64,000 nucleotides of DNA from Sphingomonas sp. R-74633. Lineage in GTDB: Bacteria > Pseudomonadota > Alphaproteobacteria > Sphingomonadales > Sphingomonadaceae. The translations under genes and the position numbers were made by a program. A model generated the notes under the pieces. The model made no database searches. It had not been told where the DNA came from and saw only the letters and a program-made list of their open reading frames with translations. The stretch covers positions 124,001 through 188,000 of the forward strand of contig NZ_JACCFG010000004.1 of the NCBI RefSeq assembly GCF_013416555.1. Reading direction: 5' to 3'. This document shows, one piece after another, positions 24,559-34,512 of the stretch; the stretch's first letter is position 1, and every line of letters starts with the position of its first letter.

Positions 24559-24622
24559 ATTTGATCAAATTGCCCGCATTGATTGACTTATGTCGCCGTT
24601 TTCGTCAACAGATTGATCAGAA
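24559..24622. promoter_or_regulatory. Two TTTGATCAAA-like boxes between divergent SDR and GntR genes
   Basis: ATTTGATCAAAT (24559-24570) is a perfect 12-base palindrome. GATTGATCAGAA (24611-24622) is a weaker copy 52 bp away. They sit between the leftward SDR-lactonase-sulfatase operon and the rightward gntR gene, the expected place for an operator giving both autoregulation and operon control. Confidence 0.6.
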
Positions 24623-24633
24623 GTGGAGTGGCT

Positions 24634-25302
24634 GTGGCTCAGCATAGCGATATCAAGGAACGCATTCTCGCCGACATCGCATCGGGCACGCTGCCGTTCG
24701 GCGCGCGCCTGACGCTCGACGATCTCGCGGCGCGCTACGACGCCAGCCACATGCCGATTCGCGAAGCGGTTCGCGGGCTGCAGGGCGCCGGGGTGCTGGA
24801 AACCGGCCCGGGCCGCAGCGCGCGCGTCCGCCAGTTCAATGCCAAGTTCATCGAGGAGCTCTTCTCGACGCGCGCTGCACTGGAGACGATGCTGGTCCGC
24901 CAGGCTGCCCAGCTGATCACCCCCGCCCAGTTGCGGCAGCTCGAGACCATCGAAGACGAGATGGAGGCCAGCCTCGATGCCGAGGACTATACCGGCGCGC
25001 TGACCCAGAACCGCCTGCTCCATGGTGCGATCAACGATATTGCGAGCAATCCGGAAGCGGTTGGCATCATCAATCGCCACTGGTGGCTGATCGGCGCGCT
25101 CTGGCAGCGCGTGGGGTATGCGCCGGAGCGCTACACCAATGTGGTGAGCGATCACCGCCACCTGCTCCATGCCTTCAGGCGCAACGACGTCGATGCGGCC
25201 GGGACGCTGATGGGCGCGCATGTGATCAAGGCGAAGTTCGATCTGCTCAACCGCCTGGAAGTGTTGCGCGCGACGGGAACGAGTCCAATCGATGCGACCT
25301 GA
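24634..25302 (+). CDS. GntR-family transcriptional regulator (FCD type)
   Basis: Protein of about 222 aa. The N-terminal winged helix (about 5-70) contains L-T-L-D-D-L-A-A-R-Y and M-P-I-R-E-A-V-R-G-L-Q-G-A-G-V. The C-terminal all-alpha ligand domain (about 75-215) has N-R-L-L-H and H-R-H-L-L-H-A-F metal/ligand positions typical of FCD domains. GTG 24634 is preferred because GGAG lies five bases upstream and the domain begins directly after it; an earlier ATG at 24583 has no ribosome site. It overlaps the enolase-family gene by 11 bases. It is a candidate sensor of a sugar acid made by the neighbouring pathway, and a candidate reader of the TTTGATCAAA boxes. Confidence 0.85.
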   Translation: MAQHSDIKERILADIASGTLPFGARLTLDDLAARYDASHMPIREAVRGLQGAGVLETGPGRSARVRQFNAKFIEELFSTRAALETMLVRQAAQLITPAQLRQLETIEDEMEASLDAEDYTGALTQNRLLHGAINDIASNPEAVGIINRHWWLIGALWQRVGYAPERYTNVVSDHRHLLHAFRRNDVDAAGTLMGAHVIKAKFDLLNRLEVLRATGTSPIDAT

Positions 25303-26455
25303 CCGGCTGCGGATCCTTTCTCTCAGCACGGTAGAAGTTACTCCCAAGACGCGCTGGACGTTCCTCGAGGTGGAAACCGAGGCGGGCCTGCGCGGTGTCG
25401 GCGAGGCGAGCCTTGCCGGACACGAAGCCGAGATTGCCGAAGCGGCGGCACGGCTTGCGCCAATCGCATTCGCCCTGCCCGACCTCAACCCCGGCGGCTT
25501 GCCGCGGCGCCTTCCCGCCAGCCTGCCCGAAGCCGCGGCGCTTTCCGCCCTCGACCAGGCACTGTGGGACATATCGGCGCGGCGCCAGGGTGTCGCGCTG
25601 GCCGAGGCGCTCGGCGGCACGCAGCGGGCGGAGGTGCCCGTCTACGCCAATATCAATCGCCGGACCCGCGAGCGCCGCCCCGAGGCGTTCGCGCAAAGCG
25701 CCCGCGCCGCGATCGCCGCGGGGCACAAGGCAATCAAGCTCGCTCCTTTTGACGAGGTCCTTCCGGGATCGGATGCGAAGACGCTGGTCCCCGGTCTCGC
25801 GCGCCTTGCCGCCGTTCGCGAGGCCACCGGTCCCACCATCCGCCTGATGATCGATTGCCACTGGCGCTTCGACCCCGGCACAGCCGAGCGCGTCATCGCC
25901 GCTGCTGCGGAACTCGGCGTCGACTGGATCGAGTGCCCGCTGGTCGAGACGCCAGCCACCGCCGAGGCGATCGCGAGGCTGCGTCGCACCGCGAACCGGC
26001 ATGACATCCTGCTCGCGGGGCTTGAGACCGGGATCGGCGTCGAGGGTTTCGCACCCTATCTGCGCGCCGGCGCTTATGACGTGATGATGCCCGACATCAA
26101 ATATGTCGGCGGGCTGGCCGAGGTGTTGCGGCTGGCGGAAACCCTGCGCGGCGCCGGCATCGGCTTCTCCCCGCACAATCCGAGCGGACCGATCTGCCAC
26201 GCCGCGAGCCTGCACCTGTGCGCGGCGGTACCCGAACTCCATAGCCTCGAGGTCCAGTTCGACGAGACGCCGCTGTTCGCGGAGCTGGTCGACGCCGATC
26301 TGCAGCAGGTGCGCGGCGGCACGATCGCGGCACCGGGCGGCACCGGCCTGGGGGTGACGCTGCAGGCGGCGGTGGCCGAACGCTACGGCGTCCGGCAGTG
26401 GCAAGCCACCCGCACCGGCACCAAAGAGCTTCAGGAGGGGACATGGATCAGCTGA
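25292..26455 (+). CDS. Enolase-superfamily sugar-acid dehydratase or cycloisomerase
   Basis: Protein of 387 aa of the mandelate racemase/muconate lactonising group. The K-x-x-K pair is K146/K149 (H-K-A-I-K-L). Metal ligands are D188 (M-I-D-C-H-W), E214 (W-I-E-C-P) and E245 (G-L-E-T-G). The D268/H295 dyad (M-P-D-I-K; S-P-H-N-P-S-G-P) and E320 complete the site. Such enzymes dehydrate aldonic acids (fuconate, rhamnonate, galactonate, arabinonate) or cycloisomerise 3,6-anhydrogalactonate. The S-P-H-N-P-S-G-P loop does not settle which. The lactonase and SDR across the divergent promoter argue for an aldonate dehydratase. It overlaps gntR upstream and the MFS gene downstream by 13 bases. Confidence 0.85.
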   Translation: MRPDRLRILSLSTVEVTPKTRWTFLEVETEAGLRGVGEASLAGHEAEIAEAAARLAPIAFALPDLNPGGLPRRLPASLPEAAALSALDQALWDISARRQGVALAEALGGTQRAEVPVYANINRRTRERRPEAFAQSARAAIAAGHKAIKLAPFDEVLPGSDAKTLVPGLARLAAVREATGPTIRLMIDCHWRFDPGTAERVIAAAAELGVDWIECPLVETPATAEAIARLRRTANRHDILLAGLETGIGVEGFAPYLRAGAYDVMMPDIKYVGGLAEVLRLAETLRGAGIGFSPHNPSGPICHAASLHLCAAVPELHSLEVQFDETPLFAELVDADLQQVRGGTIAAPGGTGLGVTLQAAVAERYGVRQWQATRTGTKELQEGTWIS

Positions 26456-27801
26456 CGCGGGGAGGCGCCGGCGATCCGCTCGCCGCGCTCGACGAGAAGC
26501 CGCTTTCGCCGCAGCAGCGCAAGGCCGCGCTGCTCGTTGCCTTTGGCGAGTTCATCGACGGCTATGACCTGCTCGTGATGGGCGCCGCGCTGATCTTCAT
26601 CCAGCCGCACTTCCATTTGTCCGCCAGCGAAGTCGGCCTGCTCGGCGCCTCGACCTTCCTCGGCGCGATGGTCAGCCTGCTCGTCTTCGGCGACATGTCC
26701 GACCGGATCGGCCGCCGCGCGATCTTCATCGCCAATCTGTTCTTCTTCGTCGCCTTCGCGCTCGGCTCGGCCTTCGTCACCGACACGACCCAGCTCTTCA
26801 TCATGCGCTTCCTGGTCGGCGTCGGCGTCGGCATGGATATCCCGACCAGCACCGCCTATCTCGCCGAGATCGCGCCACGCCGGCAGCGCGGACGGATCCA
26901 GGGATCGCTGCTCAACATCATGTGGATTCTCGGCGCGATGTCGTCGACGCTGATCGCGCTGCCCCTCATCGCCTGGTTCGGCGATCAGGCCTGGCGCTGG
27001 ATGCTCGGCCTTGCCGCTCTGCCTGCCCTGCTGATCCTGCTCGGGCGCAAGGGCCTGCCCGAAAGCCCGCGCTGGCTGCTCGCCCGCGGACGGGTGGACG
27101 AAGCGCGCCAGGCATTCGCCGCGTTCGGCATTGAGGCGACGCCCGAGATGCTGTCGACCGCGCCGCGCAACCGCGGCTCCTATGGCGAACTGTTCGCCCG
27201 CCCGCACCTCAAGCGCGTGCTGCTGGTGTCGCTGGTGTTCATGCTCAACTGCTTCTCGGGCTCGATCTCCTCGATCGCGACGCCGCTGGTGCTCAAGAGC
27301 GTCGGCGCCTTGTCGACCCAGGCGACTTTGCTGTTCAGCGCCTCGGTATGGTTCACCAGCCTGCTCGGCACGCTGGTCGGCGCCACGCTGATCGATCGCA
27401 TCGGGCGGCGCACGCTCTGCTATCTCTCGGCGCTCCCCTATGCCGCGATTGCCCTCGTCATGGGGCTGTTCGCCGGCCACAACACGACCGTCCTGGTCGG
27501 CGGCTATTTCGCGATCAGCTTCGTCAACTGGATGGGCACGGCCGTGCTCGGCTGGGTATGGGCGAGCGAGCTGTTCCCGACGCATCTGCGCGGACGCTCG
27601 CAGGGCGTGTGCAACGCGTGTTGCCGGCTGGCGATTTCGGCGAACATCTTCCTGGTCCCGATCGCGCTCGCCGGGATCGGCTTCCAGGCATATATCACCC
27701 TGCTCGCCTTCCCGATGCTGCTGCTGGCGCTGGTGGTCAGCCGCGTGCCGATGTTCGACAGCGGACGCGGCAGCCTCGAACAACTGACGGCGACCGGCTG
27801 A
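26443..27801 (+). CDS. MFS sugar/acid transporter
   Basis: Inner-membrane carrier of 452 aa with about 12 transmembrane segments. Sugar-porter signatures are present: F-G-E-F-I-D-G-Y-D at the start of TM1, F-G-D-M-S-D-R-I-G-R-R in loop 2-3, P-E-S-P-R-W-L after TM6 and L-I-D-R-I-G-R-R in loop 8-9. It most likely carries the mono- or oligosaccharide, or sugar acid, of the locus across the inner membrane. ATG 26443 follows AGGAGGGG, giving the strongest ribosome site in the operon. Its TGA overlaps the ATG of the 44-codon gene by one base. Confidence 0.88.
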   Translation: MDQLTRGGAGDPLAALDEKPLSPQQRKAALLVAFGEFIDGYDLLVMGAALIFIQPHFHLSASEVGLLGASTFLGAMVSLLVFGDMSDRIGRRAIFIANLFFFVAFALGSAFVTDTTQLFIMRFLVGVGVGMDIPTSTAYLAEIAPRRQRGRIQGSLLNIMWILGAMSSTLIALPLIAWFGDQAWRWMLGLAALPALLILLGRKGLPESPRWLLARGRVDEARQAFAAFGIEATPEMLSTAPRNRGSYGELFARPHLKRVLLVSLVFMLNCFSGSISSIATPLVLKSVGALSTQATLLFSASVWFTSLLGTLVGATLIDRIGRRTLCYLSALPYAAIALVMGLFAGHNTTVLVGGYFAISFVNWMGTAVLGWVWASELFPTHLRGRSQGVCNACCRLAISANIFLVPIALAGIGFQAYITLLAFPMLLLALVVSRVPMFDSGRGSLEQLTATG

Positions 27802-27935
27802 TGTCCCGCGCGACGCTCCGAGCAACGCTGTTCCTGGCGGGCGTGGTCGTGCTCGCGGCTGTGCTGTCCGTCGGAGCGGCACTCCATCACACCGGCGACA
27901 TGCCGGGCCCGATCTGCTCGGCATGTCGGTCCTGA
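27801..27935 (+). CDS. Small predicted membrane peptide (44 aa)
   Basis: Unrecognised. The frame begins with an ATG overlapping the MFS stop (TGATG) and ends 13 bases inside the next gntR gene. One hydrophobic helix of about 20 residues (L-F-L-A-G-V-V-V-L-A-A-V-L-S-V-G) is followed by a polar tail with two Cys (C-S-A-C-R-S). The coupling on both sides favours a real gene, but no homology can be claimed and chance is possible. Confidence 0.4.
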   Translation: MSRATLRATLFLAGVVVLAAVLSVGAALHHTGDMPGPICSACRS

Positions 27936-28693
27936 TCCCCGCCCCGCTTGGCGACAGCCGCGGCGCTCCGTTGCTGCGCGGCCAGCCGGGGGAGACGCTG
28001 GCCTTCGCGCTGCTCGATACGGTCGGCCGCGCACTGATCGACGGCGCCTATCGGAACAAGCCCTTTCCGACCGATCACGAGCTGACGAAGCAATATGGCG
28101 TCAGCCGCTCGGTGACGCGCGAGGCAGTGAAGATGCTCAGCGCCAAGGGCCTGATCGCTTCGCGGCCGCGCCTCGGCAATTTCGTCCTGCCGTTCGAAAG
28201 CTGGAACCTGTTCGATCCCGACGTGCTGCGCTGGCTCGCCGACAGCAGCCAGCCCACCGCGCTGCTGCGCAAGCTCCACGAACTTCGCGCCGCACTCGAG
28301 CCGCAGGCAGCGGCGCTCGCCGCGCAAGGTGCGCAGCCAGCACAAATCTCCGCAATCCAGGCCGCGCTCAAGCCAATCCTCGCGCACGAGAATCACGGCG
28401 CGGACGCGACCGAGGCCCGGATTGCCTTTCATCTCGCCGTGCTTCGGGGCGCCAACAACCCCTTCTTCACCCGGTATAGCGAAGTGATCGCGCCGGCGCT
28501 GCGGATCCCGGTTTGCCGGACCAGCCGCCCCTTGCAGACCGACGTTGCAGATCATGTCGCCGTTCTCGTCGCGATCGCCTCGGGCGCGCCGGACGATGCG
28601 CATCGCGCGATGCGCAAGCTGTTCGACTGCGAATCGGCCCGGTTCGAGCGGGCGACCGAGTCCGCGGTCACTCCCACCACGTCCCGCATCTAG
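27923..28693 (+). CDS. GntR-family regulator, DgoR/FadR-like
   Basis: Protein of 256 aa. The winged helix at about 25-95 contains F-P-T-D-H-E-L-T-K-Q-Y-G-V-S-R-S-V-T-R-E-A-V-K. The FCD domain begins after W-N-L-F-D-P-D-V-L-R-W, a phrase seen in DgoR-like repressors that answer to aldonic acids or their keto-deoxy derivatives. The ligand domain has H-E-L-R-A-A-L-E-P and F-H-L-A-V-L-R-G-A-N-N metal-site helices. It is the second GntR of the same operon, 2.6 kb after the first, and lies directly before the boxes at 28751 and 28803. Either regulator could be their reader. Confidence 0.85.
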   Translation: MSVLIPAPLGDSRGAPLLRGQPGETLAFALLDTVGRALIDGAYRNKPFPTDHELTKQYGVSRSVTREAVKMLSAKGLIASRPRLGNFVLPFESWNLFDPDVLRWLADSSQPTALLRKLHELRAALEPQAAALAAQGAQPAQISAIQAALKPILAHENHGADATEARIAFHLAVLRGANNPFFTRYSEVIAPALRIPVCRTSRPLQTDVADHVAVLVAIASGAPDDAHRAMRKLFDCESARFERATESAVTPTTSRI

Positions 28694-28750
28694 CGTCGGC
28701 CAATGCGGAAACGCATCGGAACAGCGCCTCGGCAAACCCTCAACCAGCCA

Positions 28751-28814
28751 ATTTGATCAATATGGGCAGTGAAGTAGCGATATTTGGACATCCTACCTAT
28801 AAGTTTGATCATAT
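28751..28814. promoter_or_regulatory. Two TTTGATCAAA-like boxes upstream of a TonB receptor
   Basis: ATTTGATCAATA (28751-28762) and GTTTGATCATAT (28803-28814) are 52 bp apart, the same spacing as the pair at 24559/24611. They sit in an unusually AT-rich stretch that should contain the promoter of the receptor gene at 28890. The rest of the 196-bp gap (28694-28889) shows nothing else I can name. Confidence 0.6.
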
Positions 28815-28889
28815 AATTGTTGTCGAGCCGCTTTCGGCGCGGTAGGTGAAGCCCATGAACGCCGCAGATGGCGTCGTGGGGAGGATGAT

Positions 28890-31637
28890 ATGAAGGGCCG
28901 CTATTTTGCGCTGACGACCGTCTCTTTGCTGGCGATGGCGCAGCTACCCGCCCAGGCGCAGCAGACCGCGCCGGAGCCCGTGACCGACGCTTCCGGCGTC
29001 GACCAGGCCGGCCCGCCCGAGACCGGCGTTCAGGACAGCATCGTCGTGACCGGCACGCGCGCGGCGCTCGAGAATGCCGAGCGCGTGAAGCGCGATTCAG
29101 CGGTGATCGTCGATGGTATCAGCGCCGATGACATCAGCGCGCTGCCCGACGCTTCGATCGCGGACTCGCTGGTTCGTATCACCGGCGTCAGCTCCAACGA
29201 TAATCCGCGCGGCCCCAACGCCGTGTCGATCCGTGGCCTCGGCCCCGATCTCACGCTGATCACGGTCAACGGGCGCGTGCTTCCGAGCGGCAGCGGCGGT
29301 GACCGCCGGCTCGAGCTGGCGCAGCTGCCGACCGAGGGCATTGCCGGCGCCTATGTCCAGAAGACGCCCGATGCCGCCACGATGGAAGGCGGCGTGGCGG
29401 GCGTGCTCGACATGCGCACGATCCGCCCGCTCACCAGCAAGCGCAACGGCTTCACGCTGGTCGGGCGCACGCTGTTCCAGGACAATGCCCGCTCGCTGAG
29501 CGATGCCCGCCGCTACGGCGATGTCGGCGCCCGCGCCGAGGCGACTTATGTCGGCCATCTCACCGATACGCTGGCAGTCTCCGCGACCTATTCGTTCCTG
29601 CACCAATATTCGGGGTTCGCGGGCGTGCAGGTCGACAATTGGCGCCTGGGCACCGGCCCGCGCGCCGATCTGAACGCCGACGGCAAGGCGGACGCGCTGC
29701 CCACCAATGTCGGCGTCACTTCGAACTTCAACGACGATGTGCGCCACTCGGCGATCGGCGCGGTGCAGTGGGATGGCGGCAACGGCCTCAAGGCGACGCT
29801 GGACGGCATCTTCATCGTCGACCGGCTCTACAACGGCCCGACCCGCTTCTTCGCGAACAACATCTTCAACGGTACCGGCCTGGGTGCGGCGACCAGCGCA
29901 AGCGTGGACAGCACCAACACCGCACAGGCCTTTAGCGGCCAGACCGCGCTCTATCGCGGCATCTACAATGAATCGCGCCAGGTCGATCATACCTTCGGCG
30001 GCGGCCTCAACCTCGCCTATGAAACCGGCCCGCTCACTGCGGCGCTCGACCTGAGCTATTTCAAAGCTACCCGCCGCCTCCATTCGCCCCAGGCGACAGT
30101 GGAAACCGATGGCGCGGCCGCGGCCAACCAGCGGCAGCCGATCAGCTATGACATCAGCGACCCCGACGCGATCGCGATCACCTTCAATCCGCTGACCGCC
30201 GATGATTATGCGCTGTCGCAGCTCCAGGACAATTACACGCGCGTCAACGATAGCATCAAGACGGCCCGAGGCGACTTCGCCTACAAGCCGGACTCCGAAG
30301 GCTTCCTCCAGTCGATCCAGTTCGGTGCGCGTTTCGAGGAGCGCAATCACACCAACGCCGTCGACGCGTCCCAGTGGAGCTGGGCGACGCTGCCGACCCG
30401 GCCCGACCTGGACGGGAACTATCTCCAGCTGCCGACCAACCCGTTTGCGAACATCGCCAGCCTGTTCGGCGGCGGCGGCGCAACGAACTTCCCCTATTTC
30501 GATCTCGGCAAGCTGCTCAATCTCAAGACGGCACCGGGCGTCACCTTCTCCAACCAGTTCGCCAACGACATCGCCGGCGACTTCCGGATCAAGGAAGACA
30601 CGATCGCGCTCTACGCCCAGGCCAATTTCCACACCGGCCCGCTGAGCGGCAATGCAGGCCTGCGCTGGATCTCCACCGATCTGGGGGTGAAGGGACAATC
30701 GGGCACCACGCCGGCGAACGTCCAGCAGCTCAGCTTCAAGAACACCTATCGCTATCTGCTGCCGTCGCTGAACGTCCGCTACGACATCTCGCGCACGCTG
30801 CTCGCCCGCTTCGCCTTCTCGAAGACGATGTCGCGCCAGCAGTTCAACGATCTCGCGGTCAGCTCGGCGGTCGACCTGACCACGGTGCCCAGCGGGGTGC
30901 TGACGATCAATCGCGGCAATCCGAACCTGGCGCCCTTCACCTCGAACGGTGTCGACGTCAGCATGGAGTGGGCGCCGAGCCGCTCGACCAACATCGCGGT
31001 CGCTGGCTACGTCAAATATCTCAAGAACTTCCTCGTCCCGTTCTCGGAATCGACGAACGTCACGCTGACCGATGGCAGCGTGGTGCCCGCGATCATCCAG
31101 ACGACGATGAACGACCCGAAGATGCAGATGATCCGCGGCGTCGAGTTCACGGTACGGCAGGACCTGAGCTTCTTGCCCGGCTTCCTGCGCAATTTCGGCG
31201 TGCAGATGAACCTGAACTACAACGGCACCGATATCGACCAGACTGCGGTGTCGATCATCAACAACAGCGGCGCGGCGAACACCGCGGTCGGCACCACGGC
31301 GCCCGTGACGCCCGATCAGTTCACCAAGTTCGTGATCAACGGCCAGCTCTACTACAGCGACAAGACCTTCGATATCCGCCTCGCCTATCGCCACTTCGAT
31401 CCGTATCTGCGCGCCTTCTTCAACAGCTATCAGGAGCAGCCCGACGGGCAGCTCGACCTGAGCGGCGGCGTGAACCTTGCCGGCGGCGTCCGGCTGATCG
31501 GGTCGGTCACCAATCTCACCAAGGCGCGGATGCGGCGCTGGGTGCCCGACTATCGCAATTCGGCAAACAATGGCCTGACCCAGCTCAGCGTGTATCAGGG
31601 CCGCCTGGTCACGCTCGGATTGCGGACCAGCTTCTGA
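28890..31637 (+). CDS. TonB-dependent receptor
   Basis: Outer-membrane receptor of 915 aa. Signal peptide about 1-23 (A-Q-A-Q), TonB-box region D-S-I-V-V-T-G-T-R, plug about 50-170 (I-T-G-V-S-S-N-D-N-P-R-G then S-I-R-G-L-G-P-D-L), then the barrel ending L-V-T-L-G-L-R-T-S-F. The plug differs from the two related receptors at 2067 and 18148, so it may take a different or larger fragment of the glycan. It is preceded by the operator pair at 28751-28814 and followed 26 bp later by a sulfatase and a GH5 enzyme. Confidence 0.92.
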   Translation: MKGRYFALTTVSLLAMAQLPAQAQQTAPEPVTDASGVDQAGPPETGVQDSIVVTGTRAALENAERVKRDSAVIVDGISADDISALPDASIADSLVRITGVSSNDNPRGPNAVSIRGLGPDLTLITVNGRVLPSGSGGDRRLELAQLPTEGIAGAYVQKTPDAATMEGGVAGVLDMRTIRPLTSKRNGFTLVGRTLFQDNARSLSDARRYGDVGARAEATYVGHLTDTLAVSATYSFLHQYSGFAGVQVDNWRLGTGPRADLNADGKADALPTNVGVTSNFNDDVRHSAIGAVQWDGGNGLKATLDGIFIVDRLYNGPTRFFANNIFNGTGLGAATSASVDSTNTAQAFSGQTALYRGIYNESRQVDHTFGGGLNLAYETGPLTAALDLSYFKATRRLHSPQATVETDGAAAANQRQPISYDISDPDAIAITFNPLTADDYALSQLQDNYTRVNDSIKTARGDFAYKPDSEGFLQSIQFGARFEERNHTNAVDASQWSWATLPTRPDLDGNYLQLPTNPFANIASLFGGGGATNFPYFDLGKLLNLKTAPGVTFSNQFANDIAGDFRIKEDTIALYAQANFHTGPLSGNAGLRWISTDLGVKGQSGTTPANVQQLSFKNTYRYLLPSLNVRYDISRTLLARFAFSKTMSRQQFNDLAVSSAVDLTTVPSGVLTINRGNPNLAPFTSNGVDVSMEWAPSRSTNIAVAGYVKYLKNFLVPFSESTNVTLTDGSVVPAIIQTTMNDPKMQMIRGVEFTVRQDLSFLPGFLRNFGVQMNLNYNGTDIDQTAVSIINNSGAANTAVGTTAPVTPDQFTKFVINGQLYYSDKTFDIRLAYRHFDPYLRAFFNSYQEQPDGQLDLSGGVNLAGGVRLIGSVTNLTKARMRRWVPDYRNSANNGLTQLSVYQGRLVTLGLRTSF

Positions 31638-31663
31638 AGATTCAGCGAACAAGGAGTTCGGGT

Positions 31664-33154
<1,491 letters not shown>

Positions 33155-33166
33155 GGGAGAAGGATC

Positions 33167-34321
33167 ATGAAGCATTGGGCAGGTGCGGCAATCATCTCGG
33201 TGATCGCCGCGGCGGGTGCATGGGCGCAGTTCGGCGGCCTCGTATCCCCGGCCGGCAACGGAGAGGTGAAACTCGCTCCCGATGCCCGGCCGGCAAGCAT
33301 CGGTGCTTCAAGTTCCTCGGTGGCAGCGCCCGTTGCGCAGGCGACGGTCAAGGCGGCCGCGGTCAAGATCATCGACGGCCAGCTGACGCGTGGCGGCAAT
33401 CCGTGGATCCCGCGCGGCGTGGTGCAGATCGCGTTCGTCGCGCCGCCCGCAGCGCAGGACGGCGTCTTCCTCGCCGCCTATCAGAACTACACGCCGACCG
33501 ATTATGACGCGATGCACGACCTCGGCATCGATTCGGTACGGATGCAGGTCTCGCAGCCGGGAATGGATCCGCAGAGCAGCCTGTTCGATACCGCGTTCCG
33601 CGACAAATTCTACGGCGCGGTGCGCGCGGCGCGGGCGCATGGCCTGTCGGTGCTGATCAGCATCCAGGACGAGGAACAGAGCGGCGAGACGACCCCCACG
33701 CCACTGCCCAACGCCGCAACCCGCCGGGTATGGGCGACGATCGCAGCCGAGTTCGGCGACGATCGCGGCGTCTTCTTCGAAATCCTCAACGAGCCGCAGC
33801 CCAGCGCCACCGCCGCCAATTGGGAAGACTGGCGCACCTCGTACAACGCCGCGATTCAGACGATCCGCGACGCCGGCGCGATCAACGTGGTCGTCGCCGA
33901 CGGCCTGTTGTTCGGCGAGCGCCTCTCCGGCGCCCCTGCCCTGACCGATCCGCTCGGCCAGGTCGCCTATGCCTCGCACCCCTATGCGCACGACGCCGCC
34001 GGCGAGACTTCGGCGGACTGGGACACCAAGTTCGGCAATTTCGCCGCCAGCCACCCGGTGATCGTCACCGAATGGACGACCAGCACCAACTTCTATTGCG
34101 GCCCGAATACCGGCCAGGCGGCGGGCCAGTTCCTCGCCTATCTCGGCAGCCACCGGGTCGGGCTGATGGCCTTTGCCTGGGATTTCTCGGGCAACAAGTT
34201 CGGCAGCGCGTTCCAGGGGTTTCCGCCGCTGCCGACAGCGTATCAGAACCTGTCCTGCGGCGATGTCGGCTTCGGCCCCGGCAACAAGATCCTGAACGCC
34301 TATGCGAACTGGCCACAATAG
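33167..34321 (+). CDS. GH5 family glycoside hydrolase (cellulase-like)
   Basis: Protein of 384 aa with a Sec signal (about 1-20) and a Ser/Ala-rich linker to about residue 65. The GH5 barrel shows R125-M-Q on the strand after I-D-S-V, acid/base E209 in E-I-L-N-E-P, H271 (S-H-P-Y) and nucleophile E302 in V-T-E-W. Family members cut beta-glucans, mannans, xylans or galactans; the subfamily cannot be told here. It ends the receptor-sulfatase operon 12 bp after the sulfatase, so it may cut the backbone of the sulfated polymer outside or in the periplasm. Confidence 0.85.
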   Translation: MKHWAGAAIISVIAAAGAWAQFGGLVSPAGNGEVKLAPDARPASIGASSSSVAAPVAQATVKAAAVKIIDGQLTRGGNPWIPRGVVQIAFVAPPAAQDGVFLAAYQNYTPTDYDAMHDLGIDSVRMQVSQPGMDPQSSLFDTAFRDKFYGAVRAARAHGLSVLISIQDEEQSGETTPTPLPNAATRRVWATIAAEFGDDRGVFFEILNEPQPSATAANWEDWRTSYNAAIQTIRDAGAINVVVADGLLFGERLSGAPALTDPLGQVAYASHPYAHDAAGETSADWDTKFGNFAASHPVIVTEWTTSTNFYCGPNTGQAAGQFLAYLGSHRVGLMAFAWDFSGNKFGSAFQGFPPLPTAYQNLSCGDVGFGPGNKILNAYANWPQ

Positions 34322-34432
34322 CGTGGGATGCCGGCCTTCCCGGCTATCAGGTAAAACCGGGCGCTAACGCGCTGCGGCCGAGCAGCAAAACCCGATCCCG
34401 CCGGTGCGCTCGCCACCTGCACGGCAAAAGGA

Positions 34433-34487
34433 GTTGGCGAGGCAGGGCCGTCCACCGTCACGCGGTGATGGAGGCTGTCTCGCCAAC
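34433..34487 (-). terminator. Large hairpin after the TonB receptor at 34513-37500
   Basis: GTTGGCGAG (34433-34441) and CTCGCCAAC (34479-34487) make a perfect 9-bp outer stem, with an inner CACCG/CGGTG hairpin. On the minus strand it is followed by CTCCTTTT, so it should terminate the leftward receptor transcript. The rest of the gap 34322-34512 has only a short GCCGG/CCGGC stem after GH5. Confidence 0.5.
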
Positions 34488-34512
34488 CCGAGGGGACGTC
34501 GGTTGATCGCGA

